This document shows, in pieces, positions 16,380 through 23,256 of a stretch of 35,091 bases of DNA. How positions within the stretch are numbered: the stretch's first letter is position 1; each line of letters begins with the position of its first letter. The stretch is taken from NCBI GenBank assembly GCA_964638815.1, contig CAZXBB010000447.1, forward strand, positions 1-35,091, in the 5' to 3' direction. The translations under genes were made by a program, and so were the position numbers. The notes beneath the pieces are model-generated. The model ran no database searches, was not told the origin of the DNA, and worked only from the letters and a program-made list of their open reading frames with translations. Source of the stretch: CAZXBB01 sp964638815. Its GTDB lineage: Bacteria > Planctomycetota > Phycisphaerae > Phycisphaerales > SM1A02.

Positions 16380-17285
16380 ATGCTGCCGCCCGACCGTGGT
16401 CACGTTGCGACGGAGCTGCGACATCCGGCGTCCGGCGCGCTGGATGCGCTCGGGACGCGCGACGTCGTTCTGCTGATGGCGGACGATCATCGCCAGGTCG
16501 TCGCGGCCGTAGAGAGCGCCGCCGACTCCATCGCCGCCTTCGTCGATGCGCTGGTGCCGCGTCTGCGTGCCGGCGGCCGGTTGATCTACGTGGGCGCGGG
16601 AACTTCCGGACGCCTGGGTGTGCTCGACGCCGCGGAGTGTCCGCCGACGTTCCACAGCGCGCCTGATCGCATCGTCGGGATCATCGCCGGCGGCGATGCC
16701 GCGCTGCGGAAGTCGTCCGAGGGTCTCGAGGATGATCCGCGCGGCGCCGCCGCGGCGCTCGGGGCGCTCGCGCTCGGCGACACCGACACCGTGCTCGGCA
16801 TCGCGGCGGGCGGCACGACTCCGTATGTCCTCGGCGCCCTGGAGGACGCACGGCGTCTCGGGGCGGCGACGGGGCTGCTGACGTGCGCGGCACCCCGATT
16901 CGAGGGTCCACCGTGCGACCACGTAATCCGTCTCGAGACCGGGCCCGAGCTGCTCACCGGGTCCACGCGGCTCAAGGCCGGATCTGCGACGAAGCTCGTG
17001 CTCAACATCATCACGACGACGGCGTTCACGCGACTCGGCAAGGTGTACGGCAACCTGATGATCGACCTTCGGGCGACCAACGACAAGCTCCGTGATCGTG
17101 CGCTGCGCATCCTGACGGAGCTGTGCCCGCACCTGACGCGGGAAGCCGCTCACGACCTCCTTGCGCGAGCCGGGAGCCGGCTGAAGACCGCGATCGTGAT
17201 GGAGAAGCGCGGCGTTGCAGCAGCGGAGGCCCAGGCGCTCCTCCGCGATCACGACGAAGACCTGCGGGCCGTCATCGAGGATTGA
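16380..17285 (+). CDS. murQ: N-acetylmuramic acid 6-phosphate etherase
   Basis: 301 residues from ATG 16380 (303 from ATG 16374). It cleaves the lactyl ether of MurNAc-6-phosphate to give GlcNAc-6-phosphate and D-lactate in peptidoglycan recycling, in the cytoplasm. The SIS domain is diagnostic: GRLIYVGAGTSGRLGVLDA followed by ECPPTF holds the catalytic glutamate (E86, equivalent to E. coli E83), and SSEGLEDD holds the second (E117, equivalent to E114). The signature TGSTRLKAGSATK and LGKVYGNLMIDL are also present. Length is normal. A good intrinsic terminator lies about 60 bases after the stop. Neither the anhMurNAc kinase nor a MurNAc transporter is in the window; whether the PfkB kinase upstream is linked is unknown. 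Confidence 0.93.
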   Translation: MLPPDRGHVATELRHPASGALDALGTRDVVLLMADDHRQVVAAVESAADSIAAFVDALVPRLRAGGRLIYVGAGTSGRLGVLDAAECPPTFHSAPDRIVGIIAGGDAALRKSSEGLEDDPRGAAAALGALALGDTDTVLGIAAGGTTPYVLGALEDARRLGAATGLLTCAAPRFEGPPCDHVIRLETGPELLTGSTRLKAGSATKLVLNIITTTAFTRLGKVYGNLMIDLRATNDKLRDRALRILTELCPHLTREAAHDLLARAGSRLKTAIVMEKRGVAAAEAQALLRDHDEDLRAVIED

Positions 17286-17346
17286 AGACACCGGGCGCCA
17301 TCCGGCCCGCCGATGCGGGACGAGCAGGTCGTCCGCCCGGCGCGCA

Positions 17347-17379
17347 AAGAAACGCCCGACCAGAGGCCGGGCGTTTCTT
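17347..17379. terminator. Intrinsic terminator after murQ
   Basis: The 12-bp perfect stem has arms 17347-17358 (aagaaacgcccg) and 17368-17379 (cgggcgtttctt). It is flanked by A residues on the left and T residues on the right, so it can act in both directions, for murQ and for the convergent small gene at 17493. Confidence 0.85.
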
Positions 17380-17421
17380 CGTGGCGGGCGAGCATGGCAC
17401 TCGCCCGGCGGAAGGATCGAA

Positions 17422-17484
17422 GGATCATCGGGATCATCGGGATCATCGGGATCATCGGGATCATCGGGATCATCGGGATCATCG
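17422..17484. repeat. 9-bp tandem repeat, seven perfect units
   Basis: Seven uninterrupted copies of ggatcatcg lie between the terminator and the stop of the minus-strand gene. The period is divisible by three, so it stays open in several frames, but no ORF across it looks like a gene. Confidence 0.95.
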
Positions 17485-17492
17485 CGTCGTCG

Positions 17493-17993
17493 TCACCAGC
17501 CGCGGATGCTCCAGCGCCACCCCCAGCGCGATCCCGTCGGGCGCGCCCAACCCGGGCCGCTACCGGGCCGCTTCAGAAGCGGGCGACGCGCGGCACGGTG
17601 GTGCCGCACGAAGCTCTCCTCGTACGCGGCGGCGTACCCGTCGGCGTATCCGATCGCGAAGAACTTCGACGAGCGCCGGGGCTGTCGCGGTGCGGCGTCG
17701 CAGAACGGTCGATGGTGGACGGCGTCGCGGTAGCCGTTCTCCTTGCCGTCGCGCTCGCCGAGCGCGAATCCACGGTCGTACTCGCGCTCGGCCAGGCACG
17801 GCCCCGCGCCGAGGTGCCGGTCGGTGCAGCCCGCGATTCCGCAGGTGAACTCAGGCTGCGGCGCGTGGTTCCCGTTTCGACGCGGCCCGCGATCGTGCTG
17901 GGCGAGCGCCGGCGCGGCGGTCATCGTGACGAACAGTGCGGACAGCGCTCCGGCGAGGAGCATTCCATTCCTTTTCGTGCGTGTGTGAAACAT
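17493..17993 (-). CDS. Small exported protein, unknown function
   Basis: 166 residues. The start is decided by GGAGG at 18004-18000, six bases before ATG 17993; it directly precedes a clear signal peptide (MLLAGALSALFVTMTAAPALA). The mature part has a CGIAGCTDRHLGAGPC cysteine cluster and two related motifs, YDRGFALGERDGKENGY and FFAIGYADGYAAAY. These are Gly/Asp-Gly repeats spaced about four residues apart, as in small secreted glycine-patterned proteins. The C-terminus is basic, tryptophan- and glycine-rich. I recognise no family. It converges on murQ with a shared terminator between them. Confidence 0.68.
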   Translation of the reverse strand: MFHTRTKRNGMLLAGALSALFVTMTAAPALAQHDRGPRRNGNHAPQPEFTCGIAGCTDRHLGAGPCLAEREYDRGFALGERDGKENGYRDAVHHRPFCDAAPRQPRRSSKFFAIGYADGYAAAYEESFVRHHRAARRPLLKRPGSGPGWARPTGSRWGWRWSIRGW

Positions 17994-18059
17994 CGTGGTC
18001 CTCCATGATTGGGTGCAGCGGGAGGACCCGGGCGGCCCGCGGCGCATTCCGCGCACGAC

Positions 18060-18095
18060 AAAAAAACACCGTCGGACCCTGCGGCCCGACGGTGT
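18060..18095 (-). terminator. Intrinsic terminator of the HU-like gene
   Basis: A 10-bp perfect stem (18066-18075 with 18086-18095) is followed on the minus strand by seven T residues (A run at 18060-18066 on the plus strand, its last base shared with the stem). It lies 38 bases after the HU stop. Confidence 0.9.
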
Positions 18096-18132
18096 GTTCA
18101 GCGGATTGCCGTGCCTCGAGACCTGGCGAAGA

Positions 18133-18504
18133 TCAGACCATGTCCTTGAGCGCCTTCAGCGGGCGCACCTTCACGACGTTCGTGGCGGGCTTGGCGGAGA
18201 TGTCCATCAGCTCACCCGGACGGAACGGATTCGGGACTCCCTTGCGGGCGGGGCGGCGCGGCTTGTGGACCTTGACGACCTTCATCAGGCCCGGCACCGT
18301 GAACGCGCCGGGTCCGCGGCGGCCGAGATCCTTCTTCATCAGGCTCGACATGGCTTCGAAAACGCTGGCGACCTCGCGACGGGTGAGGTCCGTGGCTTCG
18401 GAGATCTCGCCGTAGATCTGCGACTTGGTGCGCGGCTTGAGTTCATTGCTCCCTGACGTCTTCCGGGTCGTCCGGGCCTTGGTCTTGGTCTTTCTCTTTG
18501 CCAT
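18133..18504 (-). CDS. HU/IHF-family DNA-binding protein with basic N-terminal tail
   Basis: 123 residues from ATG 18504; AAAGGA lies about 11 bases upstream. Residues 1-24 form a Lys/Arg/Thr-rich tail absent from ordinary HU (about 90 residues). The HU fold follows: helices KSQIYGEISEATDLTRREVASVFEAM, the beta saddle GAFTVPGLMKVVKV, the DNA-intercalating arm region ARKGVPNPFRPGE, and the terminal VVKVRPLKALK. It bends and compacts DNA as a dimer. Long basic tails on HU-like proteins are known in several high-GC phyla. The gene is followed by a strong terminator and preceded by an unusual cluster of palindromes, so it is probably autoregulated (inference). Confidence 0.9.
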   Translation of the reverse strand: MAKRKTKTKARTTRKTSGSNELKPRTKSQIYGEISEATDLTRREVASVFEAMSSLMKKDLGRRGPGAFTVPGLMKVVKVHKPRRPARKGVPNPFRPGELMDISAKPATNVVKVRPLKALKDMV

Positions 18505-18550
18505 GTGGTTGAATCCTTTCGCAAATGGCAGGCCGGTTTGGCACTGACTG

Positions 18551-18608
18551 CGCGGAACTGTACAGGTGTTCCGCGCCCCGCACAACCGATTGTGCCTGTA
18601 AATACAGG
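18551..18608 (-). promoter_or_regulatory. Cluster of three palindromes upstream of the HU-like gene
   Basis: Three perfect inverted repeats lie next to each other in an AT-richer island before the HU start: CGCGGAAC/GTTCCGCG (18551-18558 with 18568-18575, enclosing CTGTACAG), GCACAA/TTGTGC (18580-18585 with 18590-18595), and CCTGTAAATACAGG (18595-18608). A further CTGTGCAG occurs at 18642. They could be operators or 5' leader hairpins. I do not assign a regulator. Confidence 0.6.
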
Positions 18609-18766
18609 GTTTTTTGCATCTTCGGTGCCGTATTCCCTCAACTGTGCAGGGTTTTCTCGACGATCGCGGCGGTGCGGCGCGTCCCCGGGAGCCGGGGCGA
18701 CCGCATCCGGTTGACGGCGGTTCGGGCCGCGGTCAAGATGACCGGCACTCCGCGGATGACCGCGAC

Positions 18767-18855
<89 letters not shown>

Positions 18856-18890
18856 CTTCTTGTCTGAGCGCTCCGTACGGCGGCGCGCCC

Positions 18891-19048
18891 GGCCCGGGTC
18901 GGCGGCCCGGGTCGGCGGGGCCGGGTCGGTGGGGCCGGGTCGGCGGGGCCGGGTCGGCGCGGGCGAGCCTCGGTCTGGCGGGCCTCGGTTCTCACGAGCC
19001 TCGGTCGGGCGGGCTCCGGTCTGGCGGGGCTCGGTCTGCGAGCCTCGG
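18891..19048. repeat. GC-rich tandem repeats downstream of tRNA-Ser
   Basis: Five units of 13-14 bp (ggcccgggtcggcg, gggccgggtcggtg and similar) at 18891-18959 run into a degenerate array based on gagcctcggtctggcgg (about 16-bp period) up to 19048, next to the stop of the SPOR gene. No gene is seen in this 194-base stretch. Confidence 0.85.
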
Positions 19049-19049
19049 G

Positions 19050-19853
19050 CTAAAGCGACTCGACCACGATGCAGTCGCGCCATCCGTATCGGTCGCGCAC
19101 CGAGGCCGCCTGGGCGCGGCTGGCGAATCGTCCGAACTGCACGGCGTAGAGCTGGCGTCCACGCGGATCCGTCTTGGGGAGGACGCGTGGCGCGCCCATG
19201 TTGGCGCGCTGGAGCTTGGGCATGATCTCCGACGCCGCGCGGGTCGCGCGATCGCGGCTCTGGAAGGCGCCAACCTGGAGGGCGAAGGCGTCCTGAGATC
19301 GCGCGGGAGGGGCGGTGTACGCCGGGGCCCGGTTGGCGTGGACACCGGGTTCCGCGATCGGGAGGCTGCCGTCGGCCTGACCGCCCGCCGTTGTCGCGTA
19401 CCGGGCGGCATGGAGGTGGTCTTCACCCGTGAGCCCGCTCGCGGCCAGGGTGAAGAGCTCGGCAGCCTCGCCGGGACGGTCCTGGTCGAGACGCACGAGG
19501 CCGAGCGTTGCGCGCGCGTTGGCCTGCGTCGTCCTGTCGGTCGACTGTGTCGCCTCGAGGAGCGCCGCCTCTGCCTTGGCAAGGTCACCCATCCGGTACG
19601 CCGTGAGGCCCGCGAGATACGCGGCCTCGTCGCGTGTCTTGCCGCTCGAGGTTCGCATCACGTCGGTCGCGCGATTGTGGGCCGTCGCGTACCGGCCCGC
19701 CTCGTACTCGGCCACGCTCTCGTCGAGCGCGCGCTCCGACTGGCTCGGCGGCGTGTCGCAGGCGGCGGTGACGAGCAGGACGCCTGCGAGGAGTCCGCCG
19801 ACCGCCCATCGCGGCGGCGGGACGTGTACGCGGATCGTTCGGTTTCGTTTCAT
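19050..19853 (-). CDS. TPR and SPOR-domain lipoprotein
   Basis: 267 residues. The N-terminal signal has a lipobox-like VTAAC, so C32 would be lipidated. TPR-like helices follow (about 40-145, including YLAGLTAYRMGDLAKAEAALLEA), then a proline-rich linker and a C-terminal SPOR domain (about 189-266: ALQVGAFQSRDRATRAASEI ... LYAVQFGRFASRAQAASVRDRY). SPOR domains bind glycan strands stripped of peptide stems at division sites. I infer an envelope protein attached to peptidoglycan, which fits with murQ nearby. The start ATG 19853 places the signal peptide correctly. It is divergent from the AMP ligase. Confidence 0.86.
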   Translation of the reverse strand: MKRNRTIRVHVPPPRWAVGGLLAGVLLVTAACDTPPSQSERALDESVAEYEAGRYATAHNRATDVMRTSSGKTRDEAAYLAGLTAYRMGDLAKAEAALLEATQSTDRTTQANARATLGLVRLDQDRPGEAAELFTLAASGLTGEDHLHAARYATTAGGQADGSLPIAEPGVHANRAPAYTAPPARSQDAFALQVGAFQSRDRATRAASEIMPKLQRANMGAPRVLPKTDPRGRQLYAVQFGRFASRAQAASVRDRYGWRDCIVVESL

Positions 19854-19894
19854 GACACTCTGCGGCAGTGGCCCCGGAGTTACGGCGGTTCGGG

Positions 19895-19970
19895 TTGCCG
19901 GGAGTCCGGGGGTCCGGGTTTCCGGGCGTCCGGGGGTCCGGGGGGTCCGGGGGTCGAGGGGTCCGGGGCG
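19895..19970. repeat. Short ggtccggg-type tandem repeat
   Basis: About eight degenerate units of roughly 9-10 bases (gggggtccg, gtttccggg, gggcgtccg) lie in the divergent region between the SPOR lipoprotein and the AMP ligase. Confidence 0.8.
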
Positions 19971-20011
19971 GGGAACGCGGGAAGGCCTCCCCCGGGAAGG
20001 CCGCGTCGGGA

Positions 20012-20017
20012 TACGAT
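20012..20017 (+). promoter_or_regulatory. Possible -10 element (TACGAT) for the AMP ligase
   Basis: TACGAT ends 24 bases before ATG 20042, giving a predicted leader of about 18 bases. Only this hexamer is visible; no -35 is clear because the tandem repeat occupies that position. Confidence 0.35.
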
Positions 20018-20041
20018 CGAGCCCGCAGACCTATCGAACCG

Positions 20042-21553
20042 ATGAGTTCGATCTCGCCAAGATTCGCCGCGAACCGACCCCCCATGCGCGTCCTGCTGCC
20101 CATCATCCGCCGCCTGCTCCTGAGCCCGGGCCGGACGGTCGTCGTCGATGATCAGCGGTCCTGGCGCGGTATCGAGCTCTACGTCGCCGCCCTGCACCTC
20201 GCCCGGGCACTGGACCGCGTGTCGCGGAGCGAGACGGTCGGGTTCATGCTGCCGACGAGCGGACTTTGCCCACTCGCCCTGATTGCCGGGTGGATGTTGG
20301 GTCGCACCATCGTGCCGATCAATTACCTGCTCACCGAGGAGGAGCGCGCGTTCATCATCGACGACGCCGGCGTGGACACTGTCATCACCGTGAAGGCGAT
20401 GATCGAGCACTTCGGCGAGCTCCCGGCGGGGACCAACCAGGTCCGGCTGGACGAGATGTCGTTCAAGGGGGTGCCTCCGCTGCGCCGGGCGGCCCGGCGG
20501 CCCGACGATCACCTCGCGCTGCTCATGTACACCTCGGGCACTTCGGGGCGGCCCAAGGGCGTGATGCTCACGAACGGCAATCTGGCGGCGAACGTCCGCC
20601 AGTGCATCGAGTGGGCCGGATTCCGGCGGACCGACGTCATGCTCGGCGTGCTGCCGCAGTTCCACTGTTTCGGCCTCACGGTGCTGACACTGCTTCCGCT
20701 CCACGCGGGCTGCAAGGTCGTCTACACGGCGCGTTTCATGCCGAAGAAGATTCTGACGCTGCTGGAGACGCACCGGCCGACCGCCGTCGTCGCGATCCCC
20801 TCGATGTACAACGCGCTCCTGGCCACGAAGAGCGCCACGAAGGACCACTTCCGCTCGCTGCGATGGGTGGTGTCCGGCGGCGAGCCGCTGCCCGAAGCGG
20901 TGTTCGACGGGTTCCGCTCGCGGTTCGGCGTCACCATCAACGAGGGCTACGGTCTGACCGAGACGGGCCCGGCGACCAACTGGTGCCGGCCGGAGGATCA
21001 CAAGCGCCGGTCCGTCGGCATGGCCCTGCCCGATGTCGAGGAGCGGATCGTCGCCCCCGACGGCGCCGTGCTCGGCCCCGACGAGGAAGGCGAGATCTGC
21101 ATCAAGGGGCCGAACGTGATGCCGGGGTACTACAACCTCCCCGACGCCACGGCTGCCGTGTTCGACGGCGACCGTTTCTTCCGGACCGGCGACATGGGGC
21201 GCATGGACGAGGAAGGACATCTCTTCATCACCGGCCGCATCAAGGAGATGCTGATCATCGGCGGCGAGAACGTCTTTCCGCGCGAGATCGAGGAGGTCCT
21301 CGACGCTCACCCGTCGGTGCACGCGTCGGCGGTGATCGGCGCCTCCGACCCGTCGCGCGGGGAGGTCGCGCTGGCGTTCGTGGAGATGGAAGAGGGGGCG
21401 AGCTTCGACGAGACCGCCCTGCGCTCGCACTGCCGCGAGCGTCTGGCGCAGTTCAAGGTGCCGCGGGAGATCCGGCGCGTCGAAGCGCTCCCGCGCAACC
21501 CGACGGGGAAGATCATGCGGCGTGAGCTGAGCGCGGAGACGGCGGGGGCCTGA
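20042..21553 (+). CDS. AMP-forming acyl-CoA synthetase/ligase
   Basis: 503 residues from ATG 20042 (ATG 20084 is an alternative; the frame is open upstream but repetitive). All adenylate-forming motifs are present: the phosphate loop YTSGTSGRPKG (from residue 163), the acyl/AMP pocket NEGYGLTETGPATNW, GEICIKGPNVMPGYYNLP, the hinge FRTGDMGRMDEEGHLFITGRIKEMLIIGGENVFPREIE, and the catalytic lysine K490 in NPTGKIMRREL. It activates a carboxylic acid as acyl-AMP and then a thioester. Features match medium/long-chain fatty acyl-CoA ligases rather than peptide synthetases. It converges on the mqnD homologue; a link to quinone synthesis is possible but unsupported. Confidence 0.9.
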   Translation: MSSISPRFAANRPPMRVLLPIIRRLLLSPGRTVVVDDQRSWRGIELYVAALHLARALDRVSRSETVGFMLPTSGLCPLALIAGWMLGRTIVPINYLLTEEERAFIIDDAGVDTVITVKAMIEHFGELPAGTNQVRLDEMSFKGVPPLRRAARRPDDHLALLMYTSGTSGRPKGVMLTNGNLAANVRQCIEWAGFRRTDVMLGVLPQFHCFGLTVLTLLPLHAGCKVVYTARFMPKKILTLLETHRPTAVVAIPSMYNALLATKSATKDHFRSLRWVVSGGEPLPEAVFDGFRSRFGVTINEGYGLTETGPATNWCRPEDHKRRSVGMALPDVEERIVAPDGAVLGPDEEGEICIKGPNVMPGYYNLPDATAAVFDGDRFFRTGDMGRMDEEGHLFITGRIKEMLIIGGENVFPREIEEVLDAHPSVHASAVIGASDPSRGEVALAFVEMEEGASFDETALRSHCRERLAQFKVPREIRRVEALPRNPTGKIMRRELSAETAGA

Positions 21554-21555
21554 TT

Positions 21556-21724
21556 CCGCTTCGGCTTCGGCTTCGACTTCGACTTCGGCTTCGACCACGA
21601 CTTCGAGCGCCCGGAAGCGGCGCTCGAGCCGGCCCGGATCTCCCGCACCCGCGTCGACGGGCGGAACCGGGGCGCAACCGGGGCGGAACCGGGCGGAACC
21701 GGGGCGCAACCGGGGCGCAACCGG
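21556..21724. repeat. Two short tandem arrays between convergent genes
   Basis: At 21556-21603 a six-base unit (cttcgg/cttcga) repeats about eight times. At 21660-21724 an 11-base unit (ggcggaaccgg or ggcgcaaccgg) repeats six times, one copy a base short. No gene lies between 21554 and 21772. Confidence 0.88.
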
Positions 21725-21772
21725 GGAACGACCGAAGTCGATCGGGTCGGCGCCGGCGGTGCGGCGGCCCGG

Positions 21773-22672
21773 TCAAATCGCGGGGCTGCGTGCCTCGATG
21801 AAGTCGATCGACGGTGCGACCGGCGCGAGGCCGGCCTCCGCTAGCCGGTCGAGGAACGCGCGGACCGCGGCCCGTCCCGTCTCGCCGAAGTCGAGCGTCC
21901 ATGCGTTGACGTAGAGCCGGACGAACTCGTCCGCCCGTTCCGCGCCCATGTCGCGGGCGAACGGCAGGGCGTAGGCGATCGACTCCGCCCGGTGATCGAG
22001 GGCGTACCCGACCGACCGGAGCAGGATCGCGGTCACCTCTTCGAGCGTGCCCGGCCCGAACGCATCGACGAGATCGCGACGGATCGCATTGACCCCGAGC
22101 GGTATCGGGAGCCGGGTCTGACCGGTCCACCACGCTCCGAGATCGGCCACGAGATGGAGTCCGGCCTCCCCGTAGGTGAGCTGACCTTCGTGGATCACGA
22201 TGCCGGCCTCGAACGAGCCGTCGAGGACCTTCCGGATGATCGCGTCGAACGGGACGACCTCGTGGCGAAGGCCACCCGGCGCGAGCATCAACCGCGCAAC
22301 GCCGAACGCGCTCGTGCGCTCGCCCGGAATCGCGATGACCGGATCGGAGTTACGGAACACCTCGATGTCCGTCGGCCGGCGGGCCACGAGCTTCGGACCG
22401 CAGGCGTCACCGAGCGACGCGCCGCACGCGGTGAGCGCGTACCGATCGGCCACGAACGGATACTGCGCGCAGCTCATGGCGGTGATCTCGAGGTCTGCCC
22501 GGTTCGAGCGGCCGTTGAGCGTCTCGATGTCGTCGATCACGCACTCGAACCGGAAACGCCCCGTGTCGACCCGCGCCGGCCGGCCGTCGAGCTCCAGCAG
22601 GGGCCACCACATGAAGGCGTCATCGGGATCCGGACTATGGGCGAGACGCAGGAGCGTGCGCGAACGATGCAT
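21773..22672 (-). CDS. mqnD: MqnD-like protein (1,4-dihydroxy-6-naphthoate synthase family)
   Basis: 299 residues with the periplasmic-binding-protein-like fold of the MqnA/MqnD family. The opening RLAHSPDPDDAFMWWPL is the MqnD signature (usually SPDxDDAFMFY). ITAMSCAQYPFVADRYALTACGASLGDACGPKLVA and IPGERTSAFGVARLML are also characteristic. Family members convert cyclic de-hypoxanthine futalosine to 1,4-dihydroxy-6-naphthoate in the futalosine menaquinone pathway. No other mqn gene is in the window, so a paralogue with another substrate is possible. ATG 22672 is preferred because TATGAT ends seven bases upstream (leaderless); ATG 22684 would lie upstream of that -10 and cannot be on the transcript. 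Confidence 0.83.
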   Translation of the reverse strand: MHRSRTLLRLAHSPDPDDAFMWWPLLELDGRPARVDTGRFRFECVIDDIETLNGRSNRADLEITAMSCAQYPFVADRYALTACGASLGDACGPKLVARRPTDIEVFRNSDPVIAIPGERTSAFGVARLMLAPGGLRHEVVPFDAIIRKVLDGSFEAGIVIHEGQLTYGEAGLHLVADLGAWWTGQTRLPIPLGVNAIRRDLVDAFGPGTLEEVTAILLRSVGYALDHRAESIAYALPFARDMGAERADEFVRLYVNAWTLDFGETGRAAVRAFLDRLAEAGLAPVAPSIDFIEARSPAI

Positions 22673-22679
22673 GGCCCGG

Positions 22680-22685
22680 ATCATA
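22680..22685 (-). promoter_or_regulatory. -10 element TATGAT of leaderless mqnD homologue
   Basis: Read on the minus strand, TATGAT (22685 to 22680) is followed by seven bases and then ATG 22672, the same geometry as at 13142. Confidence 0.55.
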
Positions 22686-22719
22686 GCGGCAGGCTCGCAT
22701 GTCTGGTCCACTCCGGCAT

Positions 22720-22763
22720 ATGGATCGCACATGGATCGCATATGGATCGCGTATGAACCGCAC
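22720..22763. repeat. 11-bp tandem repeat, four units
   Basis: Units are atggatcgcac, atggatcgcat, atggatcgcgt and atgaaccgcac. It lies 35 bases upstream of the mqnD -10 and is the last of the short intergenic arrays before the sequence changes character. Confidence 0.9.
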
Positions 22764-22869
22764 ATCATCCCGGCGGATGGGCAGTATCGAGCCGCTCCGC
22801 CGGCACGCACCAGGGGTCCAATGGGCGAGCACTGTGCCGACAGGGGAACGTCGTGCACTCCCGGTCGCG

Positions 22870-22885
22870 TTGGACTAAAGTCCAA
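22870..22885. promoter_or_regulatory. Palindrome TTGGACTAAAGTCCAA, DosR/NarL-like box
   Basis: A perfect 16-bp palindrome whose core GGACTAAAGTCC matches the DosR/DevR box core (GGACTWWAGTCC). Its centre lies about 43 bases before the start site predicted from the -10 at 22909, the position expected for an activator that overlaps -35. Confidence 0.55.
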
Positions 22886-22908
22886 TTCGCCTGTGGGCGT
22901 TGATCGGG

Positions 22909-22914
22909 TACTAT
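22909..22914 (+). promoter_or_regulatory. Possible -10 element TACTAT
   Basis: TACTAT lies 23 bases after the end of the palindrome at 22870-22885. It would drive the transcript covering the PpiC-like remnant and the sulfatase gene. Confidence 0.4.
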
Positions 22915-22964
22915 GTGCACCGGCATCGTCGACGGACACCGGCATCGCGAGGCGAACAGAGGGC

Positions 22965-23192
22965 GTGAGAAGGCTGATCAGGGAACCGTTGTTTCATTTC
23001 GTGCTTCTCGGCGCCGCCATCTTCGCAGCGCAGGCGTCGCCCCCGCCAGATGGCTCGTCCGAATCCGGAGCAGACACTGGCGCGTGCTGCAGTGGCAACA
23101 CGCGATTCGTACTGCGCCAGTTAGCGCCCGAGCGCGCGGATGGCGGCATCGCCGGATACGGGGATCAGCCACACCGGATTCCGCTGCGGTGA
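22965..23192 (+). pseudogene. Remnant of a PpiC-type peptidyl-prolyl isomerase gene (N-terminus)
   Basis: From GTG 22965 the translation opens VRRLIREPLFHFVLLGAAIF, almost the standard membrane-anchor start of periplasmic parvulin-type isomerases (usually MRRLLREPLLHFLLLGA). After about 25 residues the similarity ends, and the remaining 50 residues are a nondescript Ser/Gly/Arg-rich run to a stop at 23192. Full-length members are about 270-300 residues, so the isomerase domain is gone. Read as the surviving 5' end of a gene truncated when the adjoining DNA was rearranged. Recognition is from memory of the family's N-terminus. Confidence 0.5.
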
Positions 23193-23256
23193 GAATCCCC
23201 CGGCGCCCGCTGACACAGCCCAAAACCGAGCCCTTGAATTCAAAGGAATCGAAGGA

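Noticed and set aside
17422..17484. Possible CRISPR array
   Set aside because: The 9-bp units are contiguous with no spacers. The same holds for the other tandem arrays in the window, and no cas genes are present.
18595..18608. LexA (SOS) operator upstream of the HU-like gene
   Set aside because: CTGT and ACAG are separated by four bases rather than the eight of the enterobacterial box, and the Gram-positive GAAC-N4-GTTC form is also not met (GGAAC/GTTCC here are nine apart).
21554..21772. Hidden small gene between the AMP ligase and the mqnD homologue
   Set aside because: The stretch is two tandem arrays; open frames across it are simple-sequence artefacts.
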